Positions 16,262 through 26,740 of a stretch of DNA of 64,000 nt are shown in pieces; within the stretch, counting starts at the first letter, position 1, and each line of letters begins with the position of its first letter. The notes under the pieces were generated by a model that worked only from the letters and a program-made list of their open reading frames with translations, had not been told where the DNA came from and ran no database searches. The DNA lies in assembly GCA_963763135.1 (NCBI GenBank), contig CAVXNJ010000002.1, forward strand, positions 434,001 to 498,000, given 5' to 3'. The position numbers were made by a program, and so were the translations under genes. Source of the stretch: JANMZO01 sp963763135. GTDB lineage: Bacteria; Actinomycetota; Acidimicrobiia; Acidimicrobiales; JANYDT01.

Positions 16262-17953
16262 TCAGCCAAGGATCGTCACCGTTCCGCTCGTGCCGTCGAC
16301 GCGAACCAACGCGCCGTTGGGGATGCGTCGGGTTCCGTTGTGCGTGCCGACAACGGCCGGGAATCCCATCTCTCGTCCCATGATTGCGGCGTGCGAGGCA
16401 AAGCTGCCGTGATCGGTGACGATGGCTCCGACAACGTGCAGGAACGAGTTGAATGACTCACCGGTCGCCGTCGTTACCAGTACGTCGCCGTCTTCCAGAG
16501 TTAGCAGATCGTCAAAATTGCGAACTATTCGCGCCGGTCCTTCGTACACGCCGGCGCTGCCACCGATTCCGATCACGTCACCAAATGCATCAGACGGTGA
16601 GTCGATCTGCCCGCCGATGCCGCCGAAGATGAACCCGAACGCGGCCATAGCTCGAACGAGCGGCGCGGGAAGTCCATCGAGGGAAGGCGGCGCGGTAGGC
16701 GCAGGGCCCAGTGTGGCCGGGGCCCCTGCTGCGCTGAGTGCTTTGCGAAGCGCGACGCGCTCGGATAGCTCATCGGCGGTCGGCGATGGGGCTCCATCAA
16801 GTACTGCGTCGATCTCAGATGAGCCGAGGTCTAGCGAGTCGTAAATGAAGTTGATTCGTTTGCGCGCATATAACCGCTTGCCGAGTTCGATGAGTGCCAG
16901 GCGTAGAAGCCCGACGGCAGAAGAGTCGCTGTACAGTCCTCGCTCGTCGCGGAGCCGATACATGAGGCGGCCCTCGGTGAGCAGGTCGTCGAACTCGGCC
17001 CGGTGTTCTTCCGGCACTTCAGCGCGGAGTTCGTGGACGAGTGTGTCGGCTCTGATCCTGGAGTCGTCGGTGTTGTGGTGAACCGCTGCAAAAAGGCGTC
17101 CGAGCACGATGTCAGGACGCTCAACGATGGTTGGATTGGTGAGGTCAAACCCAGCGGCGATGCGATAGCCGATGCAACGAACGTACTCGTCGACTTCCGG
17201 AATACGCGAGCGAAGTTCTGTGAGTCGATCCTCGGCCGGCGACGTTCCTTCGAGCAGAGACTGCGCTGCGAGATCGCTTCGGAGTGCCGCGACGGCTTGT
17301 TCAATCTCCGGGTTCACCACGCCCGAGACCGGTGACCATCCGTCGAAAACGGCAAATAGCGGAGAGGGTGGCCGTCCGGTCCATGCCGCTGCATGAAGAA
17401 TGAAATCGCCGACCGGAATCAGCGTGTGAAGGTTGAAGCGGTGATGCTGACGCCACATCGCTCCGATGTGCTCGATGCAGTCGTGGAGATGTGAACGCAG
17501 TTGTTCGTCGTCGAGCTTCGCGAAGTCGACGGAGAAGAGCGCCTGGTGCTTGGCCAGGGAGCGAGGCTTGATGTCGTGGTCCCACTGCTCAAGCACGTTT
17601 CGCCAGATACGGTTGGAGAATGCGTCGTCGGCAACCGCTGATCGACGCGCGATCTCCGACTCGATGAAGTCCAGGCTCCGCGTTCCTTCCGGTCCGGGTG
17701 CATTGAACGGGATGGGCTGGGTGTACGGAAATCCGTTCACGAACTCTTTCGACACGGTGTCGAGTAACACGCCGAAAGCGGCCATGGTCTCCGCGAATCC
17801 CTGGGCGAACGCTGCGGGGTATTTCTCCTGCAGTAGAGGCGTGACCGCGTTCGGAAGATGGGCCCGGTCCTGACTCCAGGTGCCGGGACCGGGTGCCGTC
17901 CACGTTGGGGTCGCAATGATCGTGGGAGACGAGGGCTCTTTGGTTTCCAGCAT
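16262..17953 (-). CDS. PEP-utilising enzyme with swivelling phosphohistidine domain, no ATP-grasp domain
   Basis: A 563-residue protein. The last ~90 residues are the mobile phosphohistidine domain of PEP synthase / rifampin phosphotransferase enzymes: D-H-G-S-F-A-S-H-A-A-I-M-G-R-E-M-G-F-P-A-V-V-G-T, with the phosphorylated His in S-H-A-A. The upstream ~470 residues are largely helical, like the substrate-binding half of rifampin phosphotransferase. The ATP-grasp (PPDK_N) domain that normally starts these proteins is missing and is not encoded next to it. Start at ATG 17953, with AAGGGAAG upstream, in preference to 18004. A palindrome near-copy at 16859 brings in a TTA codon. Substrate unknown. 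Confidence 0.75.
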   Translation of the reverse strand: MLETKEPSSPTIIATPTWTAPGPGTWSQDRAHLPNAVTPLLQEKYPAAFAQGFAETMAAFGVLLDTVSKEFVNGFPYTQPIPFNAPGPEGTRSLDFIESEIARRSAVADDAFSNRIWRNVLEQWDHDIKPRSLAKHQALFSVDFAKLDDEQLRSHLHDCIEHIGAMWRQHHRFNLHTLIPVGDFILHAAAWTGRPPSPLFAVFDGWSPVSGVVNPEIEQAVAALRSDLAAQSLLEGTSPAEDRLTELRSRIPEVDEYVRCIGYRIAAGFDLTNPTIVERPDIVLGRLFAAVHHNTDDSRIRADTLVHELRAEVPEEHRAEFDDLLTEGRLMYRLRDERGLYSDSSAVGLLRLALIELGKRLYARKRINFIYDSLDLGSSEIDAVLDGAPSPTADELSERVALRKALSAAGAPATLGPAPTAPPSLDGLPAPLVRAMAAFGFIFGGIGGQIDSPSDAFGDVIGIGGSAGVYEGPARIVRNFDDLLTLEDGDVLVTTATGESFNSFLHVVGAIVTDHGSFASHAAIMGREMGFPAVVGTHNGTRRIPNGALVRVDGTSGTVTILG

Positions 17954-18083
17954 GGCTTCCCTTTCGTCGACGCTCCACCGTTCGGCAGAGTTCTGGGTCA
18001 CCATCGCAGATCGCTGTTTGGGTGTCTGTGATTCGGATCACGGAAGTCGGGGTTGCTGTTTTCAGCCGTCTCCCGTTGATGAT

Positions 18084-18869
18084 CTACGTCGGTGTGTGGG
18101 CGACGACGAAGACTCGGCGGAACGGGAACGGCGTGCCGTAAGTGCGCGTAGGGTATGCGTCGCGCAACAGGGGTGCGAGTTCGGCACAGAAGGCATCCTT
18201 TGCTTCCTGGTCGGGCAGCGCGTTCAGAACGGGCCGAAGCCCCGTGCCCTTCACCCATTCGAGGATCGGGTCTGAGCCCTGCAATATGTGCACATATGTT
18301 GTTTCCCACGCGTCGATCGCTACATCCAACGGCGCGAGGGCGTCGGTATAAACGACGGCGGAAGACGAGGAGTGGGTGCGCTCGGGAAGTTGCTGAAGTC
18401 CGGGAATGCCCGCCCAGTGCGGGCGTGTCCGTACGGCTCGGATCGCTTGATGGTGAGGATCGTCGAGGTTTCCGGGTACCTGGAAAGCGAGTGCGCCCCC
18501 GGGTCTCAGATGCTCGAGAAGCGAGGGGAGGAGTTGGATGTGATTCGGTACCCACTGCAGTGCAGCGTTCGACACGATGACATCGACCGGCTCGACCGGT
18601 CGCCACGTGGCGATGTCGCCGGACTCGAAGCCCAGTTTTGCCGACTTGTCGGCGAGCGGTTGCGCCGAAGCAAGCATTGCGGCGTCGTTGTCAACTCCGA
18701 TGACGGCGGCGGTTGGCCATCGTTCAGTGAGCGTTGCGGTAAGGCTTCCAGGTCCGCAGCCGAGGTCCACTACCGATGTCGGTTCGTTCACACGGATGCG
18801 GTCGACGAGTTCAAAGAACGGACGGGAACGTTCATCGGCGTAGCGGTTGTACTGCTCGGGATTCCACAT
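18084..18869 (-). CDS. tam: Trans-aconitate 2-methyltransferase
   Basis: SAM-dependent methyltransferase that detoxifies trans-aconitate formed from cis-aconitate. The 261-residue protein starts M-W-N-P-E-Q-Y-N-R-Y-A-D-E-R, close to the family's usual beginning, which decides the start at 18869 over an upstream in-frame one. SAM motif I is V-V-D-L-G-C-G-P-G, followed by G-V-D-N-D-A-A-M, and a post-I N-A-A-L-Q-W-V. Two exact copies of the dispersed palindrome (18139, 18285) lie within it. Confidence 0.85.
   Translation of the reverse strand: MWNPEQYNRYADERSRPFFELVDRIRVNEPTSVVDLGCGPGSLTATLTERWPTAAVIGVDNDAAMLASAQPLADKSAKLGFESGDIATWRPVEPVDVIVSNAALQWVPNHIQLLPSLLEHLRPGGALAFQVPGNLDDPHHQAIRAVRTRPHWAGIPGLQQLPERTHSSSSAVVYTDALAPLDVAIDAWETTYVHILQGSDPILEWVKGTGLRPVLNALPDQEAKDAFCAELAPLLRDAYPTRTYGTPFPFRRVFVVAHTPT
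18139..18150. repeat. Dispersed palindrome TANGYRYRCNTA, exact copy
   Basis: TAAGTGCGCGTA within the 3' part of the methyltransferase gene. Confidence 0.6.
18285..18296. repeat. Dispersed palindrome TANGYRYRCNTA, exact copy
   Basis: TATGTGCACATA, a perfect 12-bp palindrome and fully alternating; on the coding strand it imposes an ATA codon. Confidence 0.6.
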
Positions 18870-19064
18870 GAGGCGAGCATACAAGTTAGATACAAGTTCG
18901 ACAAGTGGTTGTGGTGGGGCGGGTTTCCTATTCCGGAATCGCCGGGCGTGTTCGAGGCGGTGCGTGTCGGCTTTACGCATGACCGAGACTACGACGGCGG
19001 TGCGCAGGGTCGCTCACGGAGCGACGCTGCGCACGACTTCGATTCCGCCGTCGCAGAGGTTCCG

Positions 19065-19544
19065 TTAAGCAGCGCCGGTCTCGAGGAGCGCCTTGAGGCT
19101 CTCGATGATGTGCGGCCACCCGACAGCCAATCCCTTGATGGTGTTGCCGTCGACGAGGAGTTTCTCGTGAATGACGGTGAGCTTCACCTGTGGTGACTCG
19201 TCTTCGATCTCGAATGTGACAACGCTCCGTGGCTCAGCGAGGATCTGCGCTCGCATGTCGCCCGCGAGTTCAAATCGATCGGCCAATTCGTCGGTAAAGG
19301 TGTGCCAGGTGTAGGAGAGTCGGCTGTACGGGTCCGACACGAGCACGACCTGCTCCGGATCGTCGATCACGACGCCGTGGTGCCGCCAGATCATTCGCGA
19401 GCCCGACTTCCAGTCGGTCTCGAACTCCACGTCCCAGTATTGGCGGGTGAACTCAGCGCTAGTCAACGCTGTCCACAGTTGTTGTGGGGTCGTGCGGATG
19501 TAGGTGGTGTACACGAACGAGGTGGTGTTCGATTCAGGTTTCAT
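19065..19544 (-). CDS. SRPBCC / AHSA1-like protein
   Basis: A 159-residue protein starting M-K-P-E-S-N-T-T-S-F-V-Y-T-T-Y-I-R-T-T-P, a typical SRPBCC first strand (F-V-Y-x-T-Y-I-x-x-x-P-E). W-x-A-L-T-x-x-x-F-T-R-Q-Y-W and a C-terminal G-W-P-H-I-I-E-S-L-K-A-L-L complete the helix-grip fold. It overlaps the upstream ArsR-type regulator gene by 11 bases; this regulator/SRPBCC pair is a recurrent operon in bacteria. Ligand unknown. Confidence 0.85.
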   Translation of the reverse strand: MKPESNTTSFVYTTYIRTTPQQLWTALTSAEFTRQYWDVEFETDWKSGSRMIWRHHGVVIDDPEQVVLVSDPYSRLSYTWHTFTDELADRFELAGDMRAQILAEPRSVVTFEIEDESPQVKLTVIHEKLLVDGNTIKGLAVGWPHIIESLKALLETGAA

Positions 19545-19854
19545 CCTGCTTGGTCTCCAGTGCGGTCTTGAGTGCGGCGAGGACCGCCACATGTCGTTGG
19601 TGGTAGGGGTTGATCCAGCGTTCGGCAATGTCGTAGATAGGTGCTTCGTTGAGGAAATGCAGCTTTTCGCGCCCCTGCCGTCGGGTGGCGACGAGCTTGG
19701 CGTGCTCGAGGATTTCCAGGTGTTTCGTGATGGTCTGTCGGGTTGCGCCGATGCCGCTGCAGAGTTGCCCCAGGGTTTGTCCGTTGCGCTCTCTGAGTCG
19801 GTCAAGCAAGAGGCGACGCGTCGGATCGGCGAGCGCTTTGAAGACCTCGTCCAT
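19534..19854 (-). CDS. ArsR-family regulator (SdpR-like)
   Basis: A 106-residue winged-helix protein: V-F-K-A-L-A-D-P-T-R-R-L-L-L-D-R-L at the N-terminus, then the recognition region A-T-R-Q-T-I-T-K-H-L-E-I-L. It has no metal-binding Cys pair, so metal sensing is unlikely. The start at 19854 matches the family; longer forms from 19902 or 19911 are possible and neither site has a strong ribosome site. Coupled to the downstream SRPBCC gene. Confidence 0.85.
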   Translation of the reverse strand: MDEVFKALADPTRRLLLDRLRERNGQTLGQLCSGIGATRQTITKHLEILEHAKLVATRRQGREKLHFLNEAPIYDIAERWINPYHQRHVAVLAALKTALETKQDET

Positions 19855-20166
19855 TGCAGCGGGGTGCTCAGACCCGACCGGTAGGGGTCGCGTCGTCGGC
19901 ATGGGGCCCACGGGTTTGGGTCCCGGCAGGTTCTGTCGCCGTGCTGTCGATGGTCATGCGCGTCTCCGTCTCAATATGCAGCTTTGCGACTGCCTTAAGT
20001 TAGGCAGATGACTGACTGCATGTCAAGGCGGTACGACGTTTCATGAAGCGTTCCGTTCGCCGATGGTCGAGTGCTGCACTCGACAGCACGGGTCCGGGCC
20101 TCGTCAGCCGCATCGCCGAGGTCCGACGATCCGGGCTGACCGCGCTCGTCCCTAGGGCCGCGGCAA

Positions 20167-21135
20167 CTACAGGTTCTTGAGCAGTTCGGCCGCGGCTTGC
20201 GTGGGAGTCCGGATGCCTTGTTCCACGTCACTCAGAAGTTGGCGAGCACGATCATCTGTGTGCATACGTTCGATGATCTGTTCCCGCACTTCTTCCCAGA
20301 ACCAGGAGCGATCCTGACTGGTCCGGCGTTCGGCGAGTTCGCCCGAGGTTCTCCGAGCTTCCTTCAACTCGACCAGTGCATCCCAGATTGCGTCGATTCC
20401 GAGTCCGGTCACCGCGCTGGCGGCGATGGCCTGGGGCGTCCAGTTATGGGAAGTAGGTCGAATGAGGCGCATGGCGGATGAGTAATCGGCCAGGGTCGAG
20501 CGGGCTTGGGCTTCGAGGCCACCGTCGCACTTGTTGACCACGATGAGATCGGCGAGTTCCATGATTCCCCGCTTCACGCCCTGCAGTTCGTCGCCGCCGG
20601 CCGGAGCGACGAGTAGCACGAAGGCGTCGGTCATGCCGGCAACCGTGGTTTCCGACTGACCTACGCCAACGGTTTCCACAAGGATTACGTCGAAGCCGGC
20701 CGCATCACACAGCAGCATCACTTCACGGGTTCGGCGAGCAACGCCGCCCAGAGTTCCACTGGAAGGAGTAGGTCGTATGTACGCAGATGGATGTCGGGAC
20801 AACTCCGCCATGCGGGTCTTGTCACCGAGAATGGAGCCGCCCGTACGCGACGAACTGGGATCTACCGCGAGAACTGCAACACGAAGCGAACGGTCGTTGC
20901 AGAGATGGAGACCGAATGCCTCGATGAGGGTTGACTTCCCGACGCCCGGCGTCCCCGTGATGCCGACCCGAAACGCCCGACCTCGATGGTGACGAAGCTC
21001 AGACAGAAGTGCCTCCGCCTGCTGACGGTGATCGGCGCGCGTCGACTCAACGAGCGTGATGGCTCGAGCGAGGGCGCGTCGATCACCAGCGGAAATGGCC
21101 ACAGCAGACTCCGCTGCGGAAAACGATGGGGGCAC
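20167..21135 (-). CDS. meaB: Methylmalonyl-CoA mutase chaperone GTPase
   Basis: A 322-residue G3E-type GTPase of the MeaB/ArgK family, which loads and protects the B12 cofactor of methylmalonyl-CoA mutase. P-loop G-T-P-G-V-G-K-S-T at residues 61-69; D-P-S-S-S-R-T-G-G-S-I-L-G-D-K-T-R-M is the family signature; E-T-V-G-V-G-Q-S-E and N-K-C-D follow. It starts with GTG 27 bases after the mutase stop, so the two are one operon. Near-copies of the dispersed palindrome are at 20255 and 20775. Confidence 0.95.
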   Translation of the reverse strand: MPPSFSAAESAVAISAGDRRALARAITLVESTRADHRQQAEALLSELRHHRGRAFRVGITGTPGVGKSTLIEAFGLHLCNDRSLRVAVLAVDPSSSRTGGSILGDKTRMAELSRHPSAYIRPTPSSGTLGGVARRTREVMLLCDAAGFDVILVETVGVGQSETTVAGMTDAFVLLVAPAGGDELQGVKRGIMELADLIVVNKCDGGLEAQARSTLADYSSAMRLIRPTSHNWTPQAIAASAVTGLGIDAIWDALVELKEARRTSGELAERRTSQDRSWFWEEVREQIIERMHTDDRARQLLSDVEQGIRTPTQAAAELLKNL

Positions 21136-21162
21136 GGCCAGAGACCAGACAGCGGTCAGAGA

Positions 21163-23314
<2,152 letters not shown>

Positions 23315-23465
23315 CGGGACCAGCCTAATGGCCACGACCGGTTCGGCCCAAAGACGGAGATCTCCCGACGTTGACCGTCCAGCGATGGACGACCACGATG
23401 ACCCAGGGTCATCTCAGGGTCCGGTACTGATGTGCTCACCGCTCGGAGTGGTTAGGGTCGACGCC

Positions 23466-24554
23466 ATGACAACAGATGAAACGGCAGGGGACGGCGGGTC
23501 GGGTACAGACGGGTCGAGTTCGGGTGGGTCCGGTAGCAGTCCGGCTCCGAAGCGCAAGACGGCAAGGAAGAAGGCCACGGCCAAATCGTCGGGTCCCCGC
23601 TACGAGGGGCTGTCCATCGCGTCGTTCCAGCATCCGGCCGACCGGGCGGCGACGTCGGCACTCAAAACGATCCCTGGTCTCGACACGGCCGTTCGATGGC
23701 TGATCGAACAGGGTTACGAGCGGGCGTTGTACCAACAGAACCTGGCTGCGTCGGTCCGACTCGGCACTGAGCAGCTTCCTGCGGTTTACGCATCGTTCAC
23801 GGAAGTCCTGCGGACTCTCGACGTACCCGGATCGGCGGAGAAGCCGCCCACGCTGTACATCACGCAGGATCCCACACTCAATGCAATGACGGTCGGTTCA
23901 CAGAACCCGTACGTCGTTCTCACCAGCCGCCTGGTAGAGGTACTCGACCCTGAGGAACTTCGGGCGGTACTCGGCCACGAAACGGGCCACATACTCGCGA
24001 GCCACGTCGTGTATCACACGGCATTGCAGATCCTCTCAGACCTGACGCTTCCCGTTCTCAGCCCTGGTGCGATCCCGCTGAACGCGATGAAGCTGGCTCT
24101 GGCCGAATGGTTCCGGGCCGCTGAACTGACCTGTGACCGAGCGGCTGCACTGGCGGTTGATGATCCGGACCTTATGATACGTACGCTTATGGTTCTGGGA
24201 GCCGGCGTGCCGTCAAGTCAGCTTTCGTTGCCGGCGTTTCAGAAGCAGATTGCCGACTATCAGGAATGGGAAGACGGGCCCGACCGCCTGCGTCGCTTCC
24301 TTGCCCTGTTGAGCCAAAAACACGGCACTCCCGTTCGTCGGGCTTCCGAACTGGCGAGGTGGGTCGAAAGCGGAGAGTTCGAACGAATCCGACAGGGTGA
24401 CTACATCCGGGTCGGCGAAGAGCCCGGCACCGCTGCGGCCACGGGCGATGCCGTCGCTCACTACAGCGACCGGTTCCGTGACATCTTCTCCACCGCCGGC
24501 GACACAGTCGCCAAGACGGGCTCGAAGCTGTCGGCCTGGCTAAAGGGCGATTGA
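23466..24554 (+). CDS. M48-family metallopeptidase
   Basis: A 362-residue protein. After a ~45-residue Gly/Ser then Lys/Arg/Ala-rich leader, the core has the zinc motif L-G-H-E-T-G-H-I-L-A-S-H (HExxH) at residues ~178-189 and the third ligand in A-E-L-T-C-D-R-A-A. No clear transmembrane helix flanks the motif, unlike HtpX. Upstream starts would run into the divergent mutase promoter, so ATG 23466 is preferred. A palindrome copy (24178) brings in an ATA codon. Target unknown. Confidence 0.8.
   Translation: MTTDETAGDGGSGTDGSSSGGSGSSPAPKRKTARKKATAKSSGPRYEGLSIASFQHPADRAATSALKTIPGLDTAVRWLIEQGYERALYQQNLAASVRLGTEQLPAVYASFTEVLRTLDVPGSAEKPPTLYITQDPTLNAMTVGSQNPYVVLTSRLVEVLDPEELRAVLGHETGHILASHVVYHTALQILSDLTLPVLSPGAIPLNAMKLALAEWFRAAELTCDRAAALAVDDPDLMIRTLMVLGAGVPSSQLSLPAFQKQIADYQEWEDGPDRLRRFLALLSQKHGTPVRRASELARWVESGEFERIRQGDYIRVGEEPGTAAATGDAVAHYSDRFRDIFSTAGDTVAKTGSKLSAWLKGD
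24178..24189. repeat. Dispersed palindrome TANGYRYRCNTA, exact copy
   Basis: TACGTACGCTTA inside the M48 peptidase gene. Confidence 0.6.
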
Positions 24555-24645
24555 TGCGGTTGATCTGCGATTGATCTGCGGTTGATCTGCATAGCCCGAC
24601 GGGCTGAAGTGCCGAACCGGCGATGAGGCGTTACGCTCCACACCC

Positions 24646-25338
24646 ATGAACGTGGGGTCGCTTCGAGTACTGGCTGTTCAGGAAGTCGATCTGGCGCCGG
24701 GGTTGCGCCACATCGAGATCTACACGGCGGCCGGGCTCGTCACGTTTCTTTGGCACGGGTCTCCCGACGCCCGCAACGTTGTGCTGATGGGTGGGGGTGC
24801 GATGGGTGGGTTGCTCGGACCGGCCGAGGGGTTCTACCAGGACTTCGGCGTGGCCATGACCCAGGAACCGGCGAGTGACATCGCGGTGATCCGGGTCGGG
24901 TATCGCCGCCCCAACGACCTTCCGAGTTGCATCGGCGACATGGCGGCGGCCGGAATGCTGGCCGAACGCAACGGAGCGGAGAACTTCATCACCGCCGGCC
25001 ACTCGTTCGGCGGTGCGGTCGCAGTTGGTGCCGCCCTGGAGCCGTCTCCGATCGCCGAATCGGTGGTCGGTGTCGTCACGTTCGCCACCCAATCCGCCGG
25101 TTGTGAGAACGCAGCCGGTCTTCGTCGACGTCCGTTTCTGCTTTTCCACGGTGACCGCGACGAGATCCTTCCCGTCTGGGCCAGCGAAGCGGTGAAGGAA
25201 ATCGCCGGTGGATACGCCGACCTGCGGGTCCTTCCCGGCGCCGGTCATCTCCTTGCCGAGAACGGCGCTGGTGCGGTGCTTCGAAATGAGGTCCCGATTT
25301 GGGTCAGAGAGACGTTCGCCCAGGCCCAACGCCGGTAG
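24646..25338 (+). CDS. Alpha/beta hydrolase
   Basis: A 230-residue hydrolase with the nucleophile elbow G-H-S-F-G-G, acid in F-H-G-D-R-D-E-I-L-P and base in G-A-G-H-L-L. The compact size without a large cap fits small esterase or dienelactone-hydrolase-like enzymes. It ends 10 bases before the quinone-reductase gene and is probably cotranscribed with it. Confidence 0.8.
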   Translation: MNVGSLRVLAVQEVDLAPGLRHIEIYTAAGLVTFLWHGSPDARNVVLMGGGAMGGLLGPAEGFYQDFGVAMTQEPASDIAVIRVGYRRPNDLPSCIGDMAAAGMLAERNGAENFITAGHSFGGAVAVGAALEPSPIAESVVGVVTFATQSAGCENAAGLRRRPFLLFHGDRDEILPVWASEAVKEIAGGYADLRVLPGAGHLLAENGAGAVLRNEVPIWVRETFAQAQRR

Positions 25339-25348
25339 GATCGGCCGC

Positions 25349-26713
25349 ATGGCTGTGAAGTTCGTAATCATCGGTGGGGGCCCCGCCGGAAATCAGGCGG
25401 CGACATACGCGGCCCGTCTCGGTGCCGAGGTCACGCTCATCGAGCGCGACATCATCGGCGGAGCCGCGCACCTTTGGGATTGCATCCCGTCCAAGACGAT
25501 GATTGCCACCGGTGGAGCGATGGCCTTTGCGCGCCGGGCCGAGGGCATGGGACTCGACTCGATGGTGCCGACCATTGACGCTGAAGCTCTTCGTGAACGC
25601 ATCGCCGGAATCGAGAATCGGCTGCAGAAGTCCACGACGACCCTTCTGGGCAGCCAGGGCATCACGATCATCAAAGGCGTTGCCAAAGTCATAGGTCCAC
25701 ATACGGTTTCGGTCACAAATACCGAGGGTGTCGTCTCCGAACTCCACGCTGATGCGATCCTCGTCGCTACCGGCACCCGGCCGCGCATACCCGACTGGTG
25801 CAAGCCCGACGGCGAGAGGATCCTCACGACGCGGGAGTGCTACCCACCGAAGGAACTGCCCGAGCACATCGTCGTGATCGGCTCCGGCGTCACCGGCGTG
25901 GAGTTCGTCCACATGTTCTCGTCGTTCGGCTCCAAGGTGACTCTCGTCGTGAGCCGTCAGCAGGTTTTGCCGCAAAAAGACCCTGAAGTGGCCGCCGTTT
26001 TGGAGGACGACTTCCTCCGTCGAGGTGTCTCACTGCTCAAGGGAGCGCGGGCCACATCGATCGAGAGGGAGGGCAACGAGGTCGTCGTGAAGTGCGACGA
26101 CGGTCGTATCGTGCGGGGTACGCACGCCGTGTTGGCCATCGGCTCGATTCCCAACTCCGACGGACTCGGTCTCGAAGCCGCGGGAGTGAAACTCGACAAA
26201 GCGGGCTACGTCACCATCAACCAACACTGCGTGTCCAACGTGGGCCACATCTACGCAGCGGGCGACGTGTCGGGCAAACTTCCGCTGAGCTCCGTCGCCT
26301 CAATGCAGGGGCGGAAAGTCGCTGAGCACGTGATGGGTCTCCACACCCGGCAGCACCGCCACCTCGACTACGACAAGGCCGCGTCGGCCATCTTCACCGA
26401 GCCCGAGATCGCCGACGTCGGTCTGGCCGAAGCCGAAGCGTTCTCCGAAGGTCGAAAGATCCGCGTGACGAAGGTGCCGTTCTCCGCTTCGGCGAAAGCG
26501 CTCATCAACAACGACTCCCGGGGCTTTGTGAAGATCATCTCCGACCCCTACACCGGTGTTGTGCTCGGCGGGTCGATCGTCGGCCGCCACGCAGCTGAGC
26601 TCATCAGCGTCATCGCTCTGGCCGTGACCGCTGGACTCAAGGTCAGCGATATCGCCGAGTCGATGCTCGTGCACCCGGCGCTTTCGGAAGCGCTCGCAGA
26701 CGCAGCCGAATAG
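25349..26713 (+). CDS. lpdA: NAD(P)H quinone reductase, LpdA type
   Basis: A 454-residue FAD disulfide-reductase-family enzyme: G-G-G-P-A-G-N-Q-A-A near the N-terminus, NAD motif G-S-G-V-T-G-V-E-F, and Y-A-A-G-D-V for FAD. The redox-active pair C-x-x-x-x-C is broken: the first Cys position is Ala (G-G-A-A-H-L-W-D-C-I-P-S-K). Mycobacterial LpdA has the same kind of loss and is a quinone reductase rather than a lipoamide dehydrogenase, so that role is assigned. An M20 amidohydrolase lies next to it, as near lpdA in mycobacteria. Start ATG 25349. A near-copy of the dispersed palindrome is at 25692. Confidence 0.85.
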   Translation: MAVKFVIIGGGPAGNQAATYAARLGAEVTLIERDIIGGAAHLWDCIPSKTMIATGGAMAFARRAEGMGLDSMVPTIDAEALRERIAGIENRLQKSTTTLLGSQGITIIKGVAKVIGPHTVSVTNTEGVVSELHADAILVATGTRPRIPDWCKPDGERILTTRECYPPKELPEHIVVIGSGVTGVEFVHMFSSFGSKVTLVVSRQQVLPQKDPEVAAVLEDDFLRRGVSLLKGARATSIEREGNEVVVKCDDGRIVRGTHAVLAIGSIPNSDGLGLEAAGVKLDKAGYVTINQHCVSNVGHIYAAGDVSGKLPLSSVASMQGRKVAEHVMGLHTRQHRHLDYDKAASAIFTEPEIADVGLAEAEAFSEGRKIRVTKVPFSASAKALINNDSRGFVKIISDPYTGVVLGGSIVGRHAAELISVIALAVTAGLKVSDIAESMLVHPALSEALADAAE

Positions 26714-26740
26714 GCGCCCCGCTCACCCTCTCCGGGGGTG

